IMG/VR virus record: IMGVR_UViG_3300034523_000078
Span: 1-27,632 of that record
Direction: 5' to 3' (one strand)
Source of the DNA: a virus
DNA length: 27,632 nt
In this document: piece after piece, positions 1 through 5,825 of the stretch
Numbering within the stretch: the first letter of the stretch is position 1
Layout of the letters: every line of letters begins with the position of its first letter
Notes under the pieces: model-generated
Told to the model about the DNA's origin: nothing
What the model saw: the letters and a program-made list of their open reading frames with translations, nothing else
Database searches by the model: none
Made by a program: the position numbers and the translations under genes

Positions 1-374
1 CGAGGCGCTGAGTGGATTGACGTGGCATAATCGGTGGCTGAATTTTTGGGCGATATTGGGGAAGTTTTGGGGAGGATTTTATGCCCAAGGAAATCAAGCA
101 CTTACAGCTATATGGTATCAAAGCCTGGGATGCCGTATAAAAACAGATCGAGGCCTTTTAAATCAAGGCCTTGAGTAAGAAACCAGCACCAAAAATCACC
201 TACTTTTTCGACTCTTCTGAACCCAATAAACATTGGTCCAAACGGTTGCGTTTTGGGGAAGAAACTCCGAAGCGAAATCCATCCCGCGGCGTCCTGCGCG
301 ACCGATTACGATCTCCTATAGTCGTAGTGAAATATCCGAAAGTCGCTGGTAATCTCCCAGCCACGTTCGTCAGC
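1..374. other. Left edge, no recognised gene
   Basis: No protein family is recognisable here. On the plus strand a frame is open from the window edge to a stop near 174, and a 19-codon ORF starts at 81 behind a GGGGAGG-like site. On the minus strand a 23-codon ORF starts at 377 and, after one TAA, stays open for about 66 more codons. There is a 7-bp hairpin at 151-171 (AGGCCTT/AAGGCCT) without a T-tract. This could be the phage-host junction or the start of another module; the sequence does not decide it. Confidence 0.3.
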
Positions 375-436
375 CATTAAGGGATGGAGGCGAAAATAGA
401 AGCCCTGGAGTCGCGCACTCCGGGGCTTTGCTTTTC
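375..436. terminator. Terminator-like hairpin, repeat copy A
   Basis: A GC-rich inverted repeat (AAGCCCTGGAGT paired with ACTCCGGGGCTT) followed on the plus strand by TTTGCTTTTC and on the minus strand by TTCTATTTTC. It shares the frame 'aatagaag-ccc...ggggctttgcttttc' and the flank 'catt(a/g)agggatgg' with the copy at 501-566. Probably a bidirectional intrinsic terminator lying beyond the lysis cassette. Confidence 0.6.
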
Positions 437-500
437 AGCGATTCATCCGTGCAATTGGCTTTCATCAAATCATTTGCTACCGTGCGCTCACGCTCACCGA

Positions 501-566
501 CATTGAGGGATGGTGGTGGGAATAGAAGCTCCGAAGGTGTGGCGAATCCGGGGCTTTGCTTTTCTA
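501..566. terminator. Terminator-like hairpin, repeat copy B
   Basis: Second copy of the repeat seen at 375-436, with the same flank. The arms AAGCTCCGAA and TCCGGGGCTT are imperfectly paired and followed on the plus strand by a T-rich run. On the minus strand it starts at the stop codon of the 29-residue membrane peptide, so it would end the lysis-cassette transcript. Confidence 0.6.
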
Positions 567-653
567 CTTGGCCGCTACGTAAATAATAAGCGCAATGGCA
601 ACCATCCAGGCGATGACCAGCAGCACTCCCAGCCCAACAAAATCCTGACCCAT
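564..653 (-). CDS. 29-residue single-span membrane peptide
   Basis: A very short ORF: ATG at 653, TAG at 566-564. It begins MGQDF and then consists of one hydrophobic span (VGLGVLLVIAWMVAIALIIY, residues 6-25) ending in VAAK. The start is preceded by AAGGAAAGGCT, a good ribosome binding site. It lies about 100 bases beyond Rz1 in the same direction, and a terminator follows directly, so it looks like the last gene of the lysis cassette. I do not recognise a family. A role in lysis (holin, antiholin or pinholin-like) is possible because no other holin is visible, but 29 residues is short for a holin. It could equally be a small membrane modulator. Confidence 0.5.
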   Translation of the reverse strand: MGQDFVGLGVLLVIAWMVAIALIIYVAAK

Positions 654-757
654 AGCCTTTCCTTGTGCGCGATTCATTCCATTCGGTCTAGCTTAACGCA
701 ATATAGCCCTGACGTACGCCTGGCATGCCCGCAGCGCGATCAGTCCTTGGTCGCCTG

Positions 758-1045
758 TTATTGACAGCTGCTCACCGCCGCCACCAACTCCCGCTCATAC
801 CCGATCCGCTGCCGACGCTCGGCCAGCAGCGCGCGCACCTTCAGTTCCAGACTGTCCGATTTCTTCAAGCCCTGCGCCGCCCAAGGTGGTACCGCCACCA
901 GCGTCGTCTTGCACGGCACCAGCACTGGCACCTCCACCCGCACGGTGCGCACTTCGGGCTCCCGGCTCGCGCACCCGGCCAAAGCAATAACGATCACCGC
1001 CAGGAATAATTTCCGGAATATTTTGCAGTGGCAATTGTTGTTCAC
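758..1045 (-). CDS. Rz1: Rz1-like outer-membrane spanin lipoprotein
   Basis: 95 residues from a GTG start. The N-terminal hydrophobic signal (residues 10-23) ends in the lipobox LAGC with the acylated Cys at residue 25, so the mature protein would be anchored in the outer membrane. The mature part is short and rich in Val and Pro near its start (VRTVRVEVPVLVP), as in o-spanins. The GTG overlaps the stop of Rz as GTGA, and AGGAG stands 8 bases upstream. In lambda the two spanin genes are nested; here they overlap by only 4 bases. Together with Rz it would fuse inner and outer membranes in the last step of lysis. Confidence 0.8.
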   Translation of the reverse strand: MNNNCHCKIFRKLFLAVIVIALAGCASREPEVRTVRVEVPVLVPCKTTLVAVPPWAAQGLKKSDSLELKVRALLAERRQRIGYERELVAAVSSCQ

Positions 1046-1413
1046 AGGCCCAGCTCCTGATCGATGATGGCTGCGGCAGCCTGGGCAGGATCACCGCCGG
1101 TTCGCTCCCGCAGCAACTGATTGGCTGCGGAGTAGTCTGGCTGCGATTCCTGCCTAGCCTTGCCCTGGGCCAGGGCGGCAGCAATCTCGCGTTCCTTTCC
1201 GACCTGCACCAACTCGCCGAGCTTTCTGCCTTGCTCTCCCGCCAGTTCAACCAGGTTGTCGCGGGCAGAGGTGGTGGTGGCCAGGTCCAAGTTGGCAGCA
1301 TCGAGCAACGGGCGATAATGACGGGCTGCCAGCCAGACCCCACCGGCGGCGCCCAAGACCAGCAACAGGGTCACCGCCAGACCCAGGCCTATGAGCTTCT
1401 GCGTCGGCGTCAT
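1042..1413 (-). CDS. Rz: Rz-like inner-membrane spanin
   Basis: 123 residues from ATG 1413, whose ATGA overlaps the endolysin stop. A longer open frame exists upstream but runs through the endolysin gene, so I reject that start. Residues 6-28 form a membrane anchor (KLIGLGLAVTLLLVLGAAGG). The remainder is a charged, alanine-rich periplasmic segment likely to be helical or coiled-coil, typical of i-spanins (DUF2514-like). The order endolysin-Rz-Rz1 and the tight overlaps support the call. It would bind Rz1 across the periplasm. Confidence 0.8.
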   Translation of the reverse strand: MTPTQKLIGLGLAVTLLLVLGAAGGVWLAARHYRPLLDAANLDLATTTSARDNLVELAGEQGRKLGELVQVGKEREIAAALAQGKARQESQPDYSAANQLLRERTGGDPAQAAAAIIDQELGL

Positions 1414-2015
1414 GCCAGCACCTTCAACGCTTTGTCGTACAGAGCCTGGCGGTCGGCCTGACCATTGAGCCCACCATTGATGCGCCGCGTTACGCCTTTC
1501 AGGTCGCCGGCATCGGCCAGGGTGTTCAAACCATTCACCGACCAGAACCATGCGGCCGACAGGGCGGCGTATTGAGTCTGCTCAAGCAACTCCGGCCGAT
1601 TGACCAAGTCCAGGCCCAGGGCATCGCCACACGCTGCATAGTTCGTCTTGCCGGTCACCTGGAACAAACCACGACCGCGATATTTCCAGCCATCACCCGG
1701 CTCGGTGTTGCCCATGCGACCGGCATACACGATGTTGGCGATCTGCTCGGGCTTGCGGGCTGCTGCCGTTGCTCGAACCAGGTCGAACCGGCTTGGCCAA
1801 GTCTTCATCAGGCCTTCAGCGCTGTAGTTCAGGTTTTCCACCAGGCGCATCAACTGGCCAGACTCATGGCCGACCTGGGCGATGAATGCGGCAACACGCA
1901 GGCGAGTCACAATTGCGTACTTGCCCATGGCCGTATTCAGGACAGGAACAAAAACGCCGGCTTGGCGGCCGGCGTTCGGGAGGATCTGCAGCAGCTGCTG
2001 CTCGGTGATGGGCAT
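1410..2015 (-). CDS. Endolysin, glycoside hydrolase family 19
   Basis: 201 residues of the chitinase-like GH19 family, which cuts the glycan strands of peptidoglycan. Visible motifs are HESGQ with the likely catalytic Glu at residue 51, a second acidic residue E60 before NLNYS, and the substrate-cleft segment GWKYRGRGLFQVTGKTNY at 109-126. It has no signal peptide or membrane segment, so export should depend on a holin. The ATG at 2015 is chosen over an upstream start at 2045 because GGAG stands 6 bases before it and the upstream start lies inside a terminator. It heads the lysis cassette, and its stop overlaps the Rz start. Confidence 0.9.
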   Translation of the reverse strand: MPITEQQLLQILPNAGRQAGVFVPVLNTAMGKYAIVTRLRVAAFIAQVGHESGQLMRLVENLNYSAEGLMKTWPSRFDLVRATAAARKPEQIANIVYAGRMGNTEPGDGWKYRGRGLFQVTGKTNYAACGDALGLDLVNRPELLEQTQYAALSAAWFWSVNGLNTLADAGDLKGVTRRINGGLNGQADRQALYDKALKVLA

Positions 2016-2030
2016 GGCTTTCTCCAGGCG

Positions 2031-2053
2031 AAAAAAAACCCGCACCTGGCGGG
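2031..2053 (-). terminator. Terminator fused to endolysin ribosome binding site
   Basis: On the minus strand CCCGC-CAGGT-GCGGG is followed by eight T and then at once by CGCCTGGAGAAAGCC and the endolysin ATG. The U-tract abuts the Shine-Dalgarno sequence. The same layout is seen before the tape measure and tail chaperone genes. Confidence 0.75.
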
Positions 2054-2093
2054 CTGGATAGCTGAAACTTGTGGTCGATGGGTTGGGTGCTTC

Positions 2094-2109
2094 ACAGCGC
2101 CGGCACTGT
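2094..2109. promoter_or_regulatory. 16-bp near-perfect palindrome, possible operator
   Basis: ACAGCGCCGGCACTGT is a dyad with one mismatched pair, in the spacer between the tandem hairpins and the endolysin gene. No promoter hexamers are obvious next to it. It could be an operator or chance. Confidence 0.25.
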
Positions 2110-2150
2110 TATGATCCCGGCACGCCCTCCTTGCCCACACTTCCATAGGA

Positions 2151-2204
2151 GGGAATAGAAACCCCGAAGCCCGCGAATCTTCGGGGTTTTGCTTTTCTAT
2201 TCCC
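2151..2204. terminator. Long terminator hairpin, repeat copy C
   Basis: An extended inverted repeat: GGGAATAGAAACCCCGAA at the left arm pairs with TTCGGGG, then after a bulge with TTTCTATTCCC at the right. The core CCCCGAA/TTCGGGG followed by TTTTGCTTTTCT on the plus strand looks like an intrinsic terminator. It shares its AATAGAA...TTTTGCTTTTC frame with copies A, B and D. Confidence 0.65.
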
Positions 2205-2244
2205 GCTGTTAGCATTGCGGAACGTTCTCGATATGTCCCGATCA

Positions 2245-2293
2245 GAGAAAATAGAAGCCCTGGTGATTACAGCTCGCCGGGGCTTCGTCTTTT
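2245..2293. terminator. Terminator-like hairpin, repeat copy D
   Basis: GAAGCCC and GGGCTTC arms. On the minus strand they are followed by TATTTTCTCT, directly after the stop of the DUF1353 gene. This is the second in a row of four hairpins between the tail-fibre genes and the endolysin gene. Confidence 0.6.
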
Positions 2294-2799
2294 CAATCTC
2301 CAGACGAAGAAAACCCCGAACTTGTCGGGGTCTTGGTGTAGCTCCAGTGGCCGCCTATGCGCACGCCCATCCAGAAGATTGCGCTGCGCCATCGCGCTGT
2401 TCCGTCACCCGTGGTCAGTGCCCGGTAATAGATGTCGTCGCAGTCGCGGCGGCTGAACTGGCCGGTGGTGTACAGCAGGTCATGCAGGATCGCGGCACGC
2501 ATGCCGTAACCGACGAGCAGACCATAGATGGCCAGGGCAATGACGGCTGTCACGATCAGCGAGGCGCGGATCCACGGATAGGAATCGACCAGCGTACCGC
2601 CAGTCAGCGCCGTGACGGCGCACCACCGGCAAATCTCCCGAAGTATGCGTATCGATGCCAGATCGCTGACGAAGCCACCCGGAACCGCGATCAGGCCATG
2701 CACCGGATCGACGAACATCATCGACTGGCGCATCTCAACCTCCCACCGGCTGATGAAGCGGATGTCGGGCCGGATGTCGAACTTTCCGGCGGCGGTCAT
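2293..2799 (-). CDS. DUF1353 phage protein with a membrane span
   Basis: 168 residues from ATG 2799, overlapping the previous gene as ATGA; a GTG at 2808 is an alternative start. The DUF1353 pattern is clear: HGLIAVPGGFVSDLASI (34-50) and AAILHDLLYTTGQFSRRDCDDIYYRAL (102-128). Between them residues 77-98 (WIRASLIVTAVIALAIYGLLVG) form a strong hydrophobic segment, so the protein may sit in the membrane. The function of DUF1353 is unknown; it is common next to phage lysis genes. The last dozen codons lie over a terminator-like hairpin (2307-2330: CCCCGA/TCGGGG with a T-rich tail), so transcription may stop before the stop codon. Confidence 0.8.
   Translation of the reverse strand: MTAAGKFDIRPDIRFISRWEVEMRQSMMFVDPVHGLIAVPGGFVSDLASIRILREICRWCAVTALTGGTLVDSYPWIRASLIVTAVIALAIYGLLVGYGMRAAILHDLLYTTGQFSRRDCDDIYYRALTTGDGTARWRSAIFWMGVRIGGHWSYTKTPTSSGFSSSGD
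2307..2330 (-). terminator. Hairpin inside the end of the DUF1353 gene
   Basis: On the minus strand CCCCGA-CAAGT-TCGGGG is followed by TTTTCTTCG, like an intrinsic terminator, but it lies within the final codons of the DUF1353 frame. It may attenuate readthrough into the lysis cassette. Confidence 0.4.
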
Positions 2800-3419
2800 G
2801 CGGGCCACCCCCCTTCCAGCATCTCGGCAGTGATCGATCCGTCAGCTACCGCGCCCAGCAGTTCAGCCTCCCGATTGAAGCAGGCCTGTACAAAAGCCCG
2901 GACCTGCGAGGCAATGCCCATAACCTGCTCGCCCGTCAGATCGACGAAGCCCGTCTCCGCCTTCCATTTGATCCGGTAGTCAGGATCGATGGAGGCGGCA
3001 AAGGCCGCGCCCGTCAGCAACGACTGGCTGTCGCGGTCGGTGTTGATCTGAACATCCGCCACGGTGACGCCGCCGGTTTCTACCTGGAAGCGGCGCGCGG
3101 CGATTTGGTCTGCCCACTGCGCGGTGACCTCTTCATCCCGCGCGGCCTTCTCGCCAGCGGTCATAGCGACCTGCTTACGCTTCACCAGCACGACCTGGCG
3201 CTCTGCATCCAGTGTCAGCACCTCGGCGCCCCACTTCTTGTTGGTGCCCAGTTCGCCGGACGTATCTTCCTCTGGCCACCAGGCAGCGTCCTGAACGCCG
3301 AACTGAGGGTCGGTCCACGACAGGTCAAGGAGTGAGGCGCGCGCTTCTGGCGTGTCTTTCTGATCGAGGAAGTGAGGGATCGGCTCGCGAGTTGCGGTGC
3401 CGTTTTCGACTTTGATCAT
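2796..3419 (-). CDS. DUF4376 tail fibre-associated protein
   Basis: 207 residues. The C-terminal half (about 105-200) matches the DUF4376 pattern: ARRFQVETGGVTVADVQINT, then a DRDSQSLLTGAA stretch, then IKWKAETGFVDLTGEQV and a helical tail. DUF4376 proteins usually follow tail fibre genes and are often labelled fibre assembly or fibre-tip proteins. Here the gene follows the glycine-rich tail protein by 8 bases, which fits a role as its assembly partner. The exact role is inferred from position. Confidence 0.75.
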   Translation of the reverse strand: MIKVENGTATREPIPHFLDQKDTPEARASLLDLSWTDPQFGVQDAAWWPEEDTSGELGTNKKWGAEVLTLDAERQVVLVKRKQVAMTAGEKAARDEEVTAQWADQIAARRFQVETGGVTVADVQINTDRDSQSLLTGAAFAASIDPDYRIKWKAETGFVDLTGEQVMGIASQVRAFVQACFNREAELLGAVADGSITAEMLEGGWPA

Positions 3420-3427
3420 TTTAAACC

Positions 3428-4141
3428 TCAGTTCCAGAAGTCAATTCTGATAAATGCTTCGGTCCCTGCAGGGCCTCCGGACAGAATAGATACGCTAGAA
3501 CCGGAGCCCCCCGAAGCACCATTGCCGGGGGAGGCGCTTTGGGCGCCCGCAGCAGCTACACCACCCTTTACGGGTGGGGATATACCCGCCCATAAGCCTG
3601 CAACCCCGCCATCGCCTCCCCAATTATTAACGGTGTTGTGTCCCGCTTCTGCCGAGATAAAGTTTTGTAAAATCTCACCAGGCAAAACGTCGAGTGGGAA
3701 GCTAGGATCTTGAGTTCCTGCGGTGCCGCCTATGACACTCAGCGCATTACCTCCAGGGTTCCCCTTACCGAGTAGTAAACTGCCTGCGCTTAAAAGGGGT
3801 AGTGATATATTCAGGCCGAAATTAGTTGAGGACGTAAAAGCGCAGCGAACCGGGGTTACAGGTATTTTTGCGCTAATAAACGCGGCGCCCGGTCCACCGC
3901 CGCCGCCGCCTACGTTGGTTGAACCCTTTGACCCACTACCGCCCGCCCCTCCGGGGGCTACAGCAAAAATTTGCATGTACTTGTAGCCATCGGGGGGCGT
4001 GAAGTTAACCGGGGTCGGCGCGTTAGCCGTCTTCAATAGTAGAACTACTGATTTCCTAGGCTTGGACAAATCCCCACCACCGGCACTCGGCAGCGCCAGG
4101 GGGTTGCCTAGCGGGTTCCCTAAAGGATTGCCGAGGCCCAT
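3428..4141 (-). CDS. Glycine-rich tail protein, candidate receptor binder
   Basis: 237 residues. It opens with three tandem GNPL units (residues 4-15), then a short linker, then a Gly-rich domain: GGAGGSGSKGSTNVGGGGGGPG near 64-87, with more Gly-rich loops to the C-terminus (GASGGSGSS, LSGGPAG), ending FIRIDFWN. Such glycine-rich domains occur in phage adhesins, where polyglycine helices present variable loops. Base composition looks more AT-rich than in the neighbouring genes, as expected for a gene exchanged under host-range selection. It starts at a TAATG overlap with the previous gene and precedes the DUF4376 gene. The receptor-binding role is inferred from composition and position. Confidence 0.6.
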   Translation of the reverse strand: MGLGNPLGNPLGNPLALPSAGGGDLSKPRKSVVLLLKTANAPTPVNFTPPDGYKYMQIFAVAPGGAGGSGSKGSTNVGGGGGGPGAAFISAKIPVTPVRCAFTSSTNFGLNISLPLLSAGSLLLGKGNPGGNALSVIGGTAGTQDPSFPLDVLPGEILQNFISAEAGHNTVNNWGGDGGVAGLWAGISPPVKGGVAAAGAQSASPGNGASGGSGSSVSILSGGPAGTEAFIRIDFWN

Positions 4142-4560
4142 TAGAAGTTCGCTCCTTCTGATCGGAAGACAATGCCTGCCGCCAGCAGCACTTGCGAGCC
4201 AACATAAAGCCGCTCACCCGCTTCAAGTCTCAACGGCGTGGATGGGCTGATATTGCCGAAGGTTGTTTCGGGAATGGCGGTCGTAACTGCGAGCGTGTAG
4301 GGCGCCATCAGCTCGGAGTCGGCCAGGGCGTACGTCGCCCCCCTATCTTTACTGGTGTACAGCAGGAGCGATGAAGCCGTGACCGTAGCACGGGGCATTG
4401 CCGTGATCTTGGTTACAAGTGCGCCATTGACACCTGCAGCCTCACCGAGCGGAACCAAGTTCGTCGGCGAGTTGGTTCCGATATCGCCGACGGCCGCGGT
4501 GACCACGGCAGATCCTGTCTTTTGCGTCTGTACATATGCTGGTAGCGGAGTGTTGGCCAT
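4141..4560 (-). CDS. Small tail or virion protein, unknown
   Basis: 139 residues, rich in Thr, Ala and Val and with the alternating pattern of a beta-sheet protein; no membrane span or signal. I do not recognise a family. It lies between two probable tail-fibre genes and overlaps the next start as TAATG. A structural role, such as a small tail-tip subunit or fibre connector, is likely but rests only on context. Confidence 0.6.
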   Translation of the reverse strand: MANTPLPAYVQTQKTGSAVVTAAVGDIGTNSPTNLVPLGEAAGVNGALVTKITAMPRATVTASSLLLYTSKDRGATYALADSELMAPYTLAVTTAIPETTFGNISPSTPLRLEAGERLYVGSQVLLAAGIVFRSEGANF

Positions 4561-4569
4561 GATGATTCC

Positions 4570-4923
4570 TTATGAGGCGAGCGCAATTGCGTAGATGAGG
4601 GCGAGATTGCCGATTGATCCAGGCGCTGATTCAGCCGCTGTGGCAGAAGCAGCGGCTTGTGTAGCGGCCTGCTGCGCTGCCAGGACCTGCTCACCGACGT
4701 TGGTGTCGACAGCCTCGGCTCGGTCGGCGGCCAGGCCGGCGAACAGCGCATCAGCCGAGACTTGCGATGCAGTGGAATTCATCCAGGCGCCCAAGGCGTT
4801 TTCCGCAGTCACCATCGGCTGGAGCGCACCCATCATGGCGTCAGCTTTCGGGGTGAAGTCTTCCGGGCCATCGCTTCGCGTTGGAGCAGGCGGCAGGTTG
4901 GGAATGACAGGTGGATTGGCCAT
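4570..4923 (-). CDS. Short alanine-rich tail fibre-like protein
   Basis: 117 residues. The N-terminus PPVIPNLPPAPTRSDGPEDFTPKADAMM resembles the linker at the start of many phage tail fibres ('DPENFSEKADAFLAAL'-like). The rest is an alanine-rich helical repeat (AAQQAATQAAASATAAES, about 83-100) of the kind that forms trimeric coiled-coils. The length is far below that of a usual fibre, so this may be a reduced fibre stalk that connects to separate tip proteins. It starts at a TAATG overlap with the previous gene. Confidence 0.6.
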   Translation of the reverse strand: MANPPVIPNLPPAPTRSDGPEDFTPKADAMMGALQPMVTAENALGAWMNSTASQVSADALFAGLAADRAEAVDTNVGEQVLAAQQAATQAAASATAAESAPGSIGNLALIYAIALAS

Positions 4924-5825
4924 TAGATAACCCCTTCAACAGTAATTGAACAATCTGAAACAGTCGGGCCCGAGAACACGATCTGAAAGTCTTTGTAGAA
5001 GCCGAAAAGAATGGTGGCCTCATACGATTCCTCGCCGATCCACACCACTGGCGTAGCACGCAACTCGGCCAAAAGCCGTCGCACCCGCGTAACCTCGGAA
5101 GTGTCGAGAATGACGTCGAATTCAGCTCGATTGGAGAAAGAGCGCTGGATGACAATCGTGTTTCCGAATTCATCCGTGGATTTTCTGCTGTAGTCATTGA
5201 TGCCGACTGATGTTCCATAGAGCGCGGTGCCGATCCGCTTCACTGCACCGATGACTGTGTGCCCTATTGCAGCGACCTCTGCACCAGCATCGATTATCAG
5301 CACGATGTCAGCGGACCCGTATGGCGGCATATCCAGCACCACAACATCGGTTCGCTTGCCGATAGGCTCGAAAAACCAGTCGTACCAATTCGTTACGCCA
5401 GCGTCGACCAGACTGAGCGTCTTGCGGTAAACCTCGCCCTCGACCGGGTCGATCATCGTGATAGTCACCGACTTTCCCTGAAGATTGAACAGGGCCATCG
5501 AGTTGACCACTGCACCTGGCCTGATCCTTACTTCAATCGTGCCGGGGTTGGTGGTCAGGGACTCAACCTTGTCGTCAAACATGCGCCAGCGGTTATCCAT
5601 TCCGCGATTTTGCCACTTGGCTGGATTGTCTTTGTCGACCACCTCAGCCCCAGGCTTGACCCCCACCGCCACACTAGCCAGAGCTTCATAGATGCGGTGA
5701 TCGAGCAGCACCCGGTCACCTATCTCGTACGTCGCACTCATCGACCACGCTGGATAATCCGTCTCCGGCACGTTGCTGCTGATCAGCTTGGCCGGTGTTA
5801 TTTCAACCGGCTTGATGAGTCTCAT
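4923..5825 (-). CDS. Tail tip protein
   Basis: 300 residues from ATG 5825, which overlaps the tape measure stop as ATGA; a start further upstream lies inside the tape measure gene and is rejected. Near residues 27-45 there is a segment like those of carbohydrate-binding modules (YPAWSMSATYEIGDRVLLDHRIYEA). The rest is beta-rich. Being the first gene after the tape measure, it should be a distal tail protein or part of the tail tip. I see no lysozyme, NlpC/P60 or J-like domain. Confidence 0.65.
   Translation of the reverse strand: MRLIKPVEITPAKLISSNVPETDYPAWSMSATYEIGDRVLLDHRIYEALASVAVGVKPGAEVVDKDNPAKWQNRGMDNRWRMFDDKVESLTTNPGTIEVRIRPGAVVNSMALFNLQGKSVTITMIDPVEGEVYRKTLSLVDAGVTNWYDWFFEPIGKRTDVVVLDMPPYGSADIVLIIDAGAEVAAIGHTVIGAVKRIGTALYGTSVGINDYSRKSTDEFGNTIVIQRSFSNRAEFDVILDTSEVTRVRRLLAELRATPVVWIGEESYEATILFGFYKDFQIVFSGPTVSDCSITVEGVI

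Noticed and set aside
171-380. 69-codon plus-strand ORF starting at TTG
   Set aside because: No ribosome binding site and it ends at the edge of a terminator; no recognisable feature.
1937-2215. 92-codon minus-strand ORF over the endolysin leader
   Set aside because: It runs through two terminators and the ribosome binding site of the endolysin and overlaps that gene in another frame.
2215-2979. 254-codon plus-strand ORF
   Set aside because: Antisense to the DUF1353 and DUF4376 genes, both with recognisable domains.
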